Shown: one piece after another, positions 25,678-36,193 of the stretch
Position numbering within the stretch: the first letter of the stretch is position 1
Layout of the letters: each line of letters begins with the position of its first letter
NCBI GenBank assembly: GCA_029961685.1
Contig: JARWKL010000015.1
Coordinates: 24,831,220 to 24,895,219 of the forward strand
DNA from: Aristolochia californica
Lineage: Eukaryota > Streptophyta > Magnoliopsida > Piperales > Aristolochiaceae
Reading direction: 5' to 3'
Length of the DNA stretch: 64,000 nucleotides
The notes under the pieces: model-generated
What the model was told of the DNA's origin: nothing
Databases searched by the model: none
Seen by the model: the letters and a program-made list of their open reading frames with translations, nothing else
Translations under genes and position numbers: made by a program

Positions 25678-26185
25678 GATTAGTCGTGTATGACTGTATC
25701 ATTATCTTTATTTTATCAATAAAATTAATAAAAATAAACATATAATCAAATGAATGCATTGGATAAAACAAAAATACAAAACAAGAACATAGGGATAAAC
25801 TTTTTAGTCATTTGATTCAAAATTAATAATTAAATTAATAACTAGATATACCTAACTTATATGGACTTAGTTCAATATTTTATTATTTTATTTGTCATTA
25901 AAATAATAAAATAATTATTTTATTATTTCTCATTCATGAAAATATTATTAATGCATAGGATGATTATTATTGTATTTACTATAGAAAGGCACAATACCTA
26001 GCGAAGGGGAAGTGGAAATAGAGAGGCCGCAAGATTCCTGATTAGGGGTGGGTTTACAATTAATGTTAGTCCCACATCTTCTGTGTTCGTCATTCGTTCC
26101 ACTTTATAAAGGATTCCTGATTCAGATACAGCACGAGAGCAGCAAGACTAAGTGGTTTGGACATTATAAGTCCAAGGAAATAAAA
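25678..26185 (+). repeat. Arm F, partial (forward)
   Basis: Matches arm A 4041-4540: gattagtcgtgtatgactg through cacaatacctagcgaagg to ttataagtccaaggaaa, where similarity ends. It starts exactly where the palindromic MITE ends in arm A, so this copy lacks the MITE and everything beyond it. Confidence 0.9.
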
Positions 26186-26282
26186 AATATTTTTTATCCA
26201 AAAAATGTATAATTTATTTGACATATATTAGATAAAAGGATATCAAAAAATAATGGTCTTAAGGAAAAATGTTAACTAAGAA

Positions 26283-26545
26283 GGACCACATTTAAACCAG
26301 TGGTTTCTGGCACTGTCTTAAGGAATACAGCCCAAACCATTTTTAGTTTGAAAAGGGGGGGCTAGAAACACGTTTGGCATGCCCCCTTTTAAAAGCACAA
26401 AAAATGGGTCCTTTTAAGTCAGAAACCAGCGCATCCCCCCAAATGTACCATTATTTTCCAAACCACTTATAATGGACTTATAAGTCCATTGGATAGTAAT
26501 TTCTCTGAGGGCATGACTTAATGGACTTGAGAATGGATGACTTGC
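26283..26545. repeat. Longer copy of the repeat seen at 6768-6920
   Basis: tttaaaccagtggtttctgg and cagcccaaaccattttta match 6772 onward. It adds a G/C-run palindromic centre (ggggggctag...catgcccccttttaaaa...catccccccaaa), then cttaatggacttgagaatg, which is inverted at ~6893. Probably a MITE-like unit. Confidence 0.55.
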
Positions 26546-27100
26546 TATATTAAGTTAACACGCTAGTCTTTTGGATAGTATTGACTAGGTGCTTAATAGT
26601 GTACTACTCGATACATGACAACATCTAAATTGATATATGTTTGATATTTAATGATATTTGATATGGATAAAAATTTAATACGCTACCTCTCGTTTGTATC
26701 AATAGTCGTAAAAAAAAATTACACGTTTAATTGTTAATTTTAAAAATGTTGTAAATAAATAAATAATTAAAATATTTTTATTTAGTTAACAAATATTATA
26801 ATAATGACATCATAATTTTATCAATTATGATATCACCATACGTCATAAATGCAAAAGAGCCAAAACCACCATTAAGATGATCTAATCAAGCTTAATTAGT
26901 ACATAATTTAACGTACATGGCACGTTATATAATTGGCAAAAGCCACCCCCACACCCGCGACTCCCGAGGAAGCCCCAAAAGGGCCTAACCGTCAACCGTT
27001 CCATTTTTCAGGATGGGTTTGGATGCATGGGCGAGGGTACGATGATGATTAGAATAACCCCTTTTAAAAAAATTCAAAGATGCATTTTGCACAGTGGCCC
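26546..27100. other. AT-rich intergenic sequence
   Basis: No gene seen. Becomes GC-richer from ~26940 towards the promoter region at 27.1 kb. Confidence 0.5.
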
Positions 27101-27107
27101 CACCTCC

Positions 27108-27220
27108 ACGTGAACATTCCTTGAGTCGGTGCCGGTGGGGTTGTGTTGGGGCCCATACACTGCCTCAAAGTTCGAGCCGGTCACACTTGTTGACCAGTTG
27201 TTTTTTAATTTCTTATAAAG
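27108..27220 (+). promoter_or_regulatory. Candidate promoter: G-box and TATA box
   Basis: ccacgtga with the CACGTG G-box core at ~27109, and a TATAAAG box at 27214-27220, about 65 bp before the ATG at 27284. The spacing is typical for a plant promoter with a short 5' UTR. Confidence 0.45.
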
Positions 27221-27283
27221 GCCGCCTGCTCAACCACTTTCAAATCCAAAAGGAGACCTTTCAACTGAGACAGAGACCCGCAA

Positions 27284-27675
27284 ATGTCCAAAGCCGGAAT
27301 CAATTTTCGAACATTAAATGGAATGCGCCAAAAACCTTCACCATCGACACTGTTTGCGAACTGGGACTTTGATGTAAGTGGAAGCAAAACTTTCCTTTTT
27401 TTTTTTATTTCTCCATGGAACCCTGAACTGACTGTGAAATCTTTAGTACGTTTATGAACTGGGAATGATTGTCAGTGAAAGAGAAGTTTTACTATTTTAT
27501 ATTCTCCTTGAAACCCAGAACTGATAGTGTATCTTAAGAGATTTTGAGGGGAAATAGACTTCTGATGAATGATCGAGCATGAGTTGTTTAATCTCTGCAG
27601 CATCTTGTGTTTCTGAGAAGTTGCCCAGGAGCTTTGAATTCTTTGAAGTGGGTCATGACTGATGAATCGTTTTAA
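27284..27675 (+). CDS. Candidate small two-exon gene, unknown function
   Basis: Exon 1 (27284-27373) has 30 codons starting MSKAGINFRTLNGMRQKPSP and ends in ...ANWDFD before a strong donor GTAAGTGG. A possible exon 2 (27601-27675) follows acceptor aatctctgcag and would end ...WVMTDESF-stop, giving 54 residues. The start is supported by the TATA box 65 bp upstream and by regular codon content. I recognise no domain. Later exons could replace the proposed second one; nothing convincing was found up to 29 kb. Confidence 0.3.
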
Positions 27676-27699
27676 TGGATGATGTTGTTATTGGGATTT

Positions 27700-29000
27700 T
27701 GAGGGGCCACTGGACTGGATCTATGAAAATGATGCCTAACTGCCTGCCACCACCATCTGTTTGTCTTTATGTCTAGGAATAAATCTGATCTAGGTTCAAT
27801 TTTCAAAAGAAAAAGAGAACAAAAGGACTTGCTGCCTTTTTCTGAAAGTTTCTTGGACATTTCAAGTTATTCATGAATATGCTTGTCAGAACACTTAGGC
27901 TAAGCTTTAGATATCAGAGAATCCTTACCCCAGTCTTATATTCCTTGCTTTCATCTTGTTTTAATACTCGAATTCTGAAATGGAAATGGTAGACTGGCAG
28001 TAATTTGGAGACAGATGTGTGATGAAAAGGGGGAGGGAAGATTCTGGTTACCAGTACCACCAATCAGCATGAATCTTTCTGAACAAGGAAAAGAGCAATG
28101 TCAAAAATCAGTGCCAACCTAATGGTGGACCGTCTCTGCATCCCAGTCTTTCTCTCAATCAGTCTCCTCATTCTTCAATATTCTTCACATTCTCTTATCT
28201 TTTGGCTTCCTCTCTTTTTCCCCACTAATGATAAAAGCTGTCCCATCTCAGTGGGTTTCAAGATGCACTTTCCTGAAGCATAAACATGGAGAGAGATGTA
28301 CTTTCTTCAAATTCCAATTCAACAAAGATAGCAGCTTTTCTGTACAAGTCTGTTAGGTGGGAACTGAAGAAAGAAAAAAAGTGGATTATCTCTCTTTCAT
28401 GCAAGGACTCGGGAGAAGATGGGAACAAGAAACAGTGTTCTAAATAAAAGAGTTGGGATTTGCAAGAAACAGTACCTGAGAAATCCATTTATAGGATTAA
28501 GAGAAAGGGTCCTATTCATGGAATCAGTCCCACAGGAACTCCAGTCTTGAGTACCGCAGATTATAAACTAAGTCCACAATCTTAAAATAGTGATTCCACA
28601 TGAAATGGAGATTTCTACTTAGTGGGACACTTGGCTTTTCTCTTCTGGGAAGTTTCTTAATTCAGCAGTAGGTGGGTCATGACATTGAAGGATTTCAATG
28701 ATGCCTTAACTGCATTTTGGGGGCACCTGCTTTCAGTAGAGATAAAGACAGAAAAGAGAAAGAAAGCAAAAAAGCAAACCCAGATCTTAACTCAAAGATC
28801 GTGAGTGCTCTAAAGAAAACTTTGCCATGCAATGATTTGTCCCATCCCAAGCCAAGAATAAACACCGAAACATTTGGCTTCCCTTTTTTGCTTTCAGAAA
28901 TAAGAAAACTTGTCCATAGCTTGTTTCGGAATCTTCGGACTTTTGTTGACTGTTTCAATTTAGACGTTAAAAGCTAATTTACCCCTACATTATTTGGATA
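27700..29000. other. Intergenic or intronic sequence
   Basis: No supported gene. A short frame starting MERDVLSS at 28286 and purine-rich frames near 28.7 kb show no homology I can recognise. This could include introns or a 3' UTR of the 27.3-kb candidate. Confidence 0.4.
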
Positions 29001-29206
29001 CTACGATTTGACATCTCAACCTCATTGCGTCCACCGATCGAGCCCAAGTGATCCGGCAAGTGCAGGAAATTCTCGATCAGGCTCACTCGAATAATGACTG
29101 TGCGACTGGTTAGGGTTTTACAGTCTCTTCCCCTTCCGTTCGATTGCTTCTCTTCTGTAATCTCCGTGTTTGTGAAGAAGTCAAAAATTGCCACTGATTG
29201 TGTCGG

Positions 29207-29314
29207 GTAAGTTGAGCTCTATATAATTTAGCCTTCAATCCATTGTGTCATTTTCATTTTTTTCAGTTCTCTCTTCTTCGTCTTCTTATTGTTAATTCGA
29301 TATGCTGATAGCAG
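29207..29314 (+). other. Possible 5' UTR intron of MZT1
   Basis: Donor ggGTAAGTtg at 29207 and acceptor gctgatagcag ending at 29314, with a T-rich tract between, lie upstream of the MZT1 start codon. Inferred from splice-site consensus only. Confidence 0.4.
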
Positions 29315-29434
29315 CCGTCGTTCTTTGTTGGCTAGGCGGAGAACACCACCGCGTCAGAAGATGCTGCCGGTGCAGTAGTTTTCTCAATTTTCCCCCTCTT
29401 TTCTTTACCTAATCCGAACTCCGGAGCAAGGCAG

Positions 29435-29713
29435 ATGGATCCGGAGGCTGCTCGCAATGCCCGCGAGATCCTGGACTTGGCGTTCCACATGTCCAACATT
29501 CTTGAGACGGGTCTCGATCGCCACACCGTCTCCATTCTGATAGCGCTTTGCGAGCGAGGTTTCAACCCGGAGGCGCTCGCGGCCGTAGTGAAAGAACTTC
29601 GGAAGGAGTCTCCCACGTCTCCTGCTCCGCTCCCCTTCTTCCCGTTAGATGCCCTCTGTTGTTTTTTGTTTTATTTGAATAAAAGGTGCAGCTTTCAGGT
29701 CGTGCTTGTTTAG
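29435..29713 (+). CDS. MZT1: Mitotic-spindle organizing protein 1 (MOZART1/GIP1)
   Basis: The first ~60 residues carry the whole MOZART1 fold: [17 protein letters not shown], then [20 protein letters not shown] and [15 protein letters not shown]. This small helical protein binds GCP3-type subunits and recruits gamma-tubulin complexes to microtubule-nucleating sites at the nuclear envelope and cortex; plant homologues are GIP1 and GIP2. The frame gives 92 residues, about 20 more than the Arabidopsis proteins. The extra tail ([17 protein letters not shown]) is hydrophobic and may be untranslated if an intron removes it, or simply a divergent end. The start is the only ATG before the conserved core. 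Confidence 0.9.
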   Translation: MDPEAARNAREILDLAFHMSNILETGLDRHTVSILIALCERGFNPEALAAVVKELRKESPTSPAPLPFFPLDALCCFLFYLNKRCSFQVVLV

Positions 29714-29719
29714 GTTTCA

Positions 29720-30264
29720 GGTCGTGTCTTTGAACCTTCTTGTGTATGTGTGTGGGTGGGGTTGATTGGAGAACAAAAGAAGTTCAGAGGGATTCAAAGC
29801 AGCTTGTTGAAGGAAATTCAAGGTTTATCCTGATGCAAGTATTTGAAGAAACTGGAAGCAAATGCCCGACAGGGTTCTAGCTGCTCGATTCAATAGAGAC
29901 CGAAGAGGCGAAGCAGGGCCGTTCTGCCTAAACAGACCTGCTAGTGCAAGCTGGGAACCTCTAACTGTGTTAGAGTGCTCCATTCCTCCAACAAGTCCAT
30001 TTTTCTGTAATAATCATGTACCTGTGGGTGAAGTTGTGATTGCTGCTCTAACAAATGAGACTCTTTGAAAAGAGCTTTTGGATCAACAACCTCATGTTGT
30101 TTCCCCTTCGCTGAGTTTCCTTTAGCCAGATCAATCAAAGATTTATTTTCAGCTATCTAATTTTGAGGTTAGCTGACACCTCAAAAATTGATCATTAAGT
30201 CATCCATTCCTCTATTTCTTGAGGTAAATATTTTCTGTGATTTCTAATAAATTATTTCTAACAA
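29720..30264. other. MZT1 downstream region
   Basis: No second gene supported. Probably 3' UTR and flank of MZT1; a frame at 29862-30068 has no recognisable features. Confidence 0.4.
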
Positions 30265-30890
30265 TTGGACAAGCCCGTGTTGCATGCCTGAAATATGTTG
30301 AAGATGCAAATGACCTGATGATCCAAAAATTTCAAAGACTTAAAAAAATTAAATTCTCAAGTTAACATGCGGTGGGATATTTACCTTAGCCAAACAACCC
30401 ACTTCTTGCTTATTCACAAAAAGCGGACTAACAATCATAGATCATCGTAAATGCTTTGATCAATTAAATTATGTAATGGCTATAATTTTTGTTAGAACTA
30501 ACTTCTAGTTAGGGAGACAACACTCAATTGAAAATGCCTCGCGCCCCCCCCCCCCCCCCCCCCCCCCCCCCTTTTCCGAAGTTTACAAAACCAAATATAT
30601 CAAAAACTGAAAGAGTTTACAATCCATAAAAATCACTGATACTTTTATGAATTATCTCTCTCAGCATTTGTGTATTTCCATTTTGGATGTTCAATTTTTT
30701 TTTAAAATCCAAACATGAGTATGTAAAAAATTGAAAAATATAATAAATATAAGTAAAAAAAATATTTTCACGCACTAAAAATGTATACCAAAGTTTTGTT
30801 ATCCATGTTTGGGAAATTCCACTAATACAACCCCTAATACCTTGGTGGAATTTTATAACAAAGAGATTTCTAATTGATCCTAACAATTTG
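30265..30890 (+). repeat. Solitary decayed 500-bp monomer
   Basis: gttgcatgcctgaaatatg...gccaaacaacccacttc (30276-30410), then aatcactgatacttttatg...gggaaattccactaatac and aagagatttctaattgatcc (30628-30880), reproduce one forward monomer. It is interrupted by ~200 bp (30415-30625) that include a poly-C tract. It lies 4 kb from the nearest arm and shows that the monomer, or a piece of an array, was dispersed separately. Confidence 0.85.
30544..30571 (+). repeat. 28-nt poly-C tract
   Basis: An uninterrupted run of 28 C residues lies inside the insert that splits the relic monomer. Long G/C homopolymers are rare in plant DNA and prone to assembly error, so the exact length is uncertain. Confidence 0.9.
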
Positions 30891-31711
30891 ACCTTAAAAT
30901 TATTTCGAAATTTATCAAAAATACAAATAATTTCAGGGTTTTGATAGTATTATGTCTGGCAAGTCTGCTTGAGCAGTAATAAAAAAAGAAATATTCAGCT
31001 TAGTTGTCAATTGCCATGGTTGGGATTCCAGAACGGAAGTTTAAAATTAATTTGGCGGTTTAGTGTCTGGACTCTCTGGACAATCCTTTTGTTTTCTTTC
31101 ATGGTGTATATGATGATTTTCCAGTTCCAGGCCTGCAGCCTCATTATTGTACAATATCAGTGTTTCCCAACCAGTGTTTACCGATCCTCAATTTTCATTT
31201 TTTTAATGATACCTTGGACTTTTTTGTTTGGTAGAGATGGACATTTTTTCCTATTAGAATTTTCTCTACCACTTCAAACTGTAGGGGCCGCAGAGAATGG
31301 ACGACTTGGTCGCTTCTCTCGCAGTTGAAGAAAGAAACCAATCATCATGGACTTAACATACTCTATCGTCATCATCTCCAAACCTTCATATCATTTACCC
31401 TTTCTCCTGCTTACGGCAAAGAGAAAACAAAGGAACAGAAATTTCCTATGTGCTCTTCACAGCCCTTATTATCCATCAGTTGCAAACCGCTTAGAAAAGC
31501 CTTAAACTTCGTACCAGAGCTCAAACATTTGTATTTTCGAGGTTTCTTTGTTTGTTGAATTCGTTCATGGACTTGAGGCGTTTACTCACACGTTTCCTTC
31601 TGTTTTATGCCGTCTCCAAGGTGGCCCTGAATGATCAATTTCTCTGAGAAAAAAAAGTACTACTGTAAGCTAACTTAATGATCATTTTACTCACACTTTC
31701 CCGAGGGCATC
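30891..31711. other. Intergenic sequence
   Basis: No gene recognised. Several short frames lack conserved motifs. The missing last exon of the adjacent pTAC14-like gene was sought here on the minus strand and not found. Confidence 0.4.
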
Positions 31712-32090
31712 CAAGAAACCAAAGAAAAAATATGTGCAAAATTCAAAACAGAAGATCTTGGACTACTTAAATATTTTTTGGGTATTGAAGTACTACTGTC
31801 CAAACATGGGATTGTACTATCTCAAAGGAAGTATGTCCTTGATCTACTGGAGGAGACATGAATGATGGGGTGTAGTCCAGTAGAAACCCCTATGGACTCA
31901 AATATAAAGGTCCGTGCAGGTACTGGAGAAGATATGGATATCAGAAAATATCAAAGGCTTGTGGGAAAACTTCTTTATCTCAGTGTAATAAGGCCAGATA
32001 TATCATATGCAGTAAGTGTGGTGAGTCAATACATACACAAACAACAACTTAGTCACTGACAAGCATTAGAAAGGATATTATGATATTTGT
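31712..32090 (+). pseudogene. Ty1-copia reverse transcriptase fragment
   Basis: Frame reads FKTEDLGLLKYFLGIEVLLS ... IVLSQRKYVLDLLEET, then a TGA, then PVETPMD, KYQRLVGKLLYLSVIRPDIS and VVSQYIH. This is the end of the copia RT domain. No LTR, integrase or RNase H is nearby, so it is a fragment. It sits where the last exon of the pTAC14-like gene should be. Confidence 0.85.
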
Positions 32091-32156
32091 AAAAACTAAC
32101 TTTATATGCAATTCTAAGTTTCTCTACCTAAAGGGATAGAATCTATGAGTGTTTAC

Positions 32157-35100
32157 CTAAGATTTGCTGATCTTCCCCGGAATTGGTCGGAAATTTTGCC
32201 AACTTCTCTCTACATTCTTCTTGCACCTCTTTAGCAGCTTTCCTTTCTGCACTTGGGATTGGAGGTATATCACCATCTGACCAGGTAGGCAAAGTTCGTG
32301 CAGCAGCTATTACAGATCCATCGACAAAAAGTCTTCGCCACTAGAATGCCAAGCTTCACATGTAACAAGAGACATGGTTATTCCACAGCATAATAGCCGC
32401 TTCTACTAGGGATAGGGGATACAGAACTTGATTAGTCAAACTCTGTGGATAGTTTATAATGTATTGCCCTTACTATTGTGATAAAACTCCTCAGGCAAGC
32501 CAGATATATTGAACACTGATAAAAAAGAGTCCAAGTGAATTTGTGCATTGCCAGAAAACTGTATGGTGTCCCATGGGTTCTGCATACATGTGGAAAATCC
32601 ATGAGTGAATTCACATGAAAACTAGTCAATGACACACACGATGAAAGAATCTAGGAATTTGGCCTCCTAGTGTGCCTTATAATCTATACAACTCTCTTTT
32701 AAGCAAGCAGAGGCAATGATAATGCCAACTAGTTGAATAAATACACACAGCATATGGGTAGGACCTCCCCAGTTTCAACCTAAAATACAATGAAAATCAT
32801 GAAGAGCAACAACTACTATCTGAGTTCAGTGTGCCTTCAGCTGGCAGACATTTACAAACAATGGTACAGGCATGTACCATCTGCTTCTTCACATCTAGTT
32901 AATGTTAGAGTGCAAACCTGCTAAACTAGCACACAAGTGATGGTGCAAGCAAAATAATTTTTGTCGAGGAGAAGCCCACAACAATGAAAGAGGATAACTG
33001 TTTCAATAAAATAAACAACTAATTTCATGGGGGATAATTCTTAAGTCTTCAATTTACAACTGCTCCTCTCAGTTGTCCAGAAGAAATACAGCTTTTACAG
33101 TTCAGAAGAAATAATTTTCTTTCGTGAGAGTGGGAAACAGAGGTAAAGAGTATTACTAAAGAAAAGGAACGCTCCACTTCAACAATTTCAGGGCTACACT
33201 ACAAAGACTTATCCTGATCAAGGTGGGTTTCAGGAGCAAATACCGTTGATGATGAAAAGCCATATCTTTCCATGAACATGTTGCTCTTCTTCCCATTCAT
33301 ATAATTGATAGTCATCTGCAAAGAGTAGAATACAAAATTGATGTCAATCCTATGAAACAGGCACAATTATGCAAGACAAGAACAAAGGGACTAACAGGAG
33401 AAACATTAATCTTCATAAGAAAGTTACAACTTAAAAATAATCTGAAAGTGGATTTCACTTGCTGATGCTTTTGGTGTTTTAAGTGCTAAAATCATGACCA
33501 CCACATCCCTAACCATGTTTTGAGTGAAAAAACAAAACCCTAGTTTCTTGAGGAATGAAAAGATAGTGGCCAAGACATTTTCAAATCACCCTCACTAGAA
33601 TTTGTTACTATCGCCATTCCAAAAAATAAAATAAAATCAGCCACCAGTAAAGAAGATGGGTTGAACTTAGAAGGTAATGTGTACCTGATCTCCTTTCCTT
33701 ATTCTCTGCCCAGCATTTATCATAACCTCAAGCATGCGGTCCTTGAAACGCCAGTGCAAGAAACAATTTGGCTGGAAGGAATGATTGAGCATATCTAACA
33801 AAACGAGACTTCTAATTTCAGATTCTTACCAATTATATGCAGCCAAAAACTTGTTCAGATGTTACACTGAAAAAACCTTTTTTGTTTCTAAAATACAGGA
33901 ATGAGTATGCGACGTATCAAATATGAAAACAAGAAATCTGTTTCTGATAAATCACTAAAAAAGAGACATCCTAGTTATATATCACTTAGTGATGAAATAT
34001 TCAGATTTATTAAGCCTTAAGTTACTACGAAAAGTTGAAAAATTTTAAGAGCAGAAAGCTTACCTGCATAAGGTATCAACATATTAGAATCTTGGATAAG
34101 AGCCCCAATCCTCATCTGCAAATTGATACAACGTGTTTGTACAATACCCACTGCCCAAATGAATCTTTCAGGATCACAAGCAAGTCTCTTTATCTTAAGA
34201 GGAACGGCAGAATGCTGAAGGAAGAGTACAGTATCGACTTATTGATGTTATTGGTAAGGAAGCAAGTACAATTAATTATGTGCATCATTACATACAAGAA
34301 TAGTGCATAAAGCAAGCTAGTGCATTCATCTACACTAGGTAAGAAGTCCCCATAAAGCTGCCAGAAGTTACCCTCGCATGCCAATCTCAAGTCCCAATCT
34401 GTCTGATAGAGAAAGGGCTAGAAATTATTAAAAGGCAAGTACGAGAAACATTAAACTTAAAAAGGGGACTAAGGAAAGAAATTTTTTTTTGAAATATTTC
34501 TTTTTTCTACAACTCAGAAAACTAAAAATCAAAAAAAGAGAATTGATTATATAGTGATATAAAAGGCAGGAGCACGTTCTTCCATCAAATGCAGAGACGA
34601 GAACATTACCGCTGGATTGGTTGAGTTGATTATATCAAATATAGGATGACCTATAGGTGTCAGGGAAAAACATTCAGGGGAGCTTTTGACTAATGGTTAA
34701 CATCAGCTCTAGTGGAATCTCCATGATAACCTGCATTTATGAAAAAGCAGACAGGATGCTCATGTTTCTCATATATTCACAAGGCCGAAACTTGCAGCAT
34801 CTAAAAATCTTTACTTCTTTTTTTTTTTTTTAACTCTAATGGTGACTTAAAGCGATATGCATCTGTCCGCCAATTTAATAGTTAAGGAGAAAATTCACAC
34901 TTTGTAGAGCAATTTTGGGAGGTTGGGAAACACAGTTTAGCATCAATGCACTCACTCGAGCTCTTCGAAGTGGTTCAACATCTTTTGAAGCGTACACTCC
35001 GAATTCACTGGGACCTTCCTTAAATTCAACACCGTAAGCTCGAAAACTTCGAGCATAGCCTATCTTGTAGAAGTCAGAATCAGCCGGTACCAACTGACAA

Positions 35101-35541
35101 CAGCCAAACATCAAATACATCGAGAAACAGGGGCGACAGAGAGATAGAGCAAAAGAGAGATAGAATGAGAAATATAACGCTCATGGGTACCTCTGAAGAT
35201 GAGTCGTCAACTTGAGGAGGCTCAAATAATCTGAACGGAGGCGCCTCAGCAGTTGCACAAATGGGTCTTACACTCTTTCCTCTGTCACTCAGCGAAGAAC
35301 TCTTTGGTCGCTGCCAGCAATCTTTTCTGAAACCTTGACACTGTTCCAATTAAGAGCAAAAGAGCCCATTTGAATGAGGAAAGTAAGAGGAAGAAGAGTC
35401 GAGAAGAAAGTTCAGACAGAGAATGGAACCTTTTGGTGGAGGACGGCAGTTTGGCTGGCGTGCTGAAGAGGAAGAGGAGCCATATAGAGCAAACGACGAA
35501 GCGGGAATTGAAAGAGCTACCTCGAAAGCTTGGATGAACAC
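32157..35541 (-). pseudogene. PTAC14: pTAC14-like SET-domain gene, broken
   Basis: Exons (high to low): first exon from ATG 35541 (end unclear); 35191-35340; 34956-35093 (AYGVEFKEGPSEFGVYASKD); 34610-34730 (MEIPLELMLTIS ... GHPIFDIINST); one around 34290-34410 (NFWQLYGDFLPSVDECTSLL); 34064-34214 (IKRLACDPERFIWAV); 33685-33794 (MLNHSFQPNCFLHWR); 33244-33315 (MTINYM); 32474-32579 (NPWDTIQFSG); 32157-32340 (RTLPTWSDGDIPPIPSAERK). The order matches plastid transcriptionally active 14, a SET-domain partner of the plastid-encoded RNA polymerase. Lesions: TGG to TGA at 34674-34676; a ~5-bp deletion near 34659; loss of about eight residues after RLAC; a missing exon between 34214 and 34290; no last exon. 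SET residues NHS remain, but no full protein can form. Confidence 0.82.
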
Positions 35542-36124
35542 GAGCGATGAGTCGGAAACGTTATCCTCTTCTGCAAAATGGTGCTTTCTGTTCGAATTCT
35601 CTGGGGAGGGGCATCAACAATTAACGAAGATCCATGCCATTTGGCATTTATGACCAAATTTTAATGGATTCTCAATTTAAAACAATGAATTAAAAGGAAA
35701 ATATTATTATATTTATAATTTAAATATTATATAATATTTAAATATTACATTAAAGCAAGGGAAGGTCCTTGAGGAGTTGGTGCTTAGGGAGAGAGGGAGG
35801 GCTTCTCTAAAAACGTGAACTGAAGCCCTCCCTTACTTCCCTCCTCTTGGATTTCTTAGGGTTTTTTAAATATATTTTTTTAAATATTTTCAAAATTTTC
35901 TTTTAATTGTGAAATATTTAAAATATATGTAAGAGATGTTCTTTATTTTAATCTACATAACAAATACTATAATACCTCTTATAAGTAAACGATAGTTTTG
36001 TGAAGAGGTAGATAAGGATAGGTATGGCACCTAATGCCTTGATTTGACTATATATGAGCTTCATCTGCGAGCAATCTTCGTAAGGAGGATTTATGATCAT
36101 CGAGTCATTTCATGCGTCTCTGGG
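35542..36124. other. Intergenic region between two divergent genes
   Basis: AT-rich. It would contain the upstream regions of both the minus-strand pTAC14-like gene and the plus-strand PPR gene. A purine-rich stretch, gggagagagggagggctt, lies at ~35788. No TATA box with fixed spacing is evident. Confidence 0.4.
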
Positions 36125-36193
36125 ATGACGGACGGTAGACGCCCTCCGGTGAATGACGAAGAAGGCTTCATCCGCGCTTTTAAATCTCTTTAG
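36125..36193 (+). other. Upstream ORF overlapping the PPR start
   Basis: ATG at 36125 opens a 22-codon frame (MTDGRRPPVNDEEGFIRAF...) that ends at TAG 36191-36193, overlapping the PPR start codon at 36153 in another frame. If transcribed, it could reduce initiation at the PPR ATG. Confidence 0.4.
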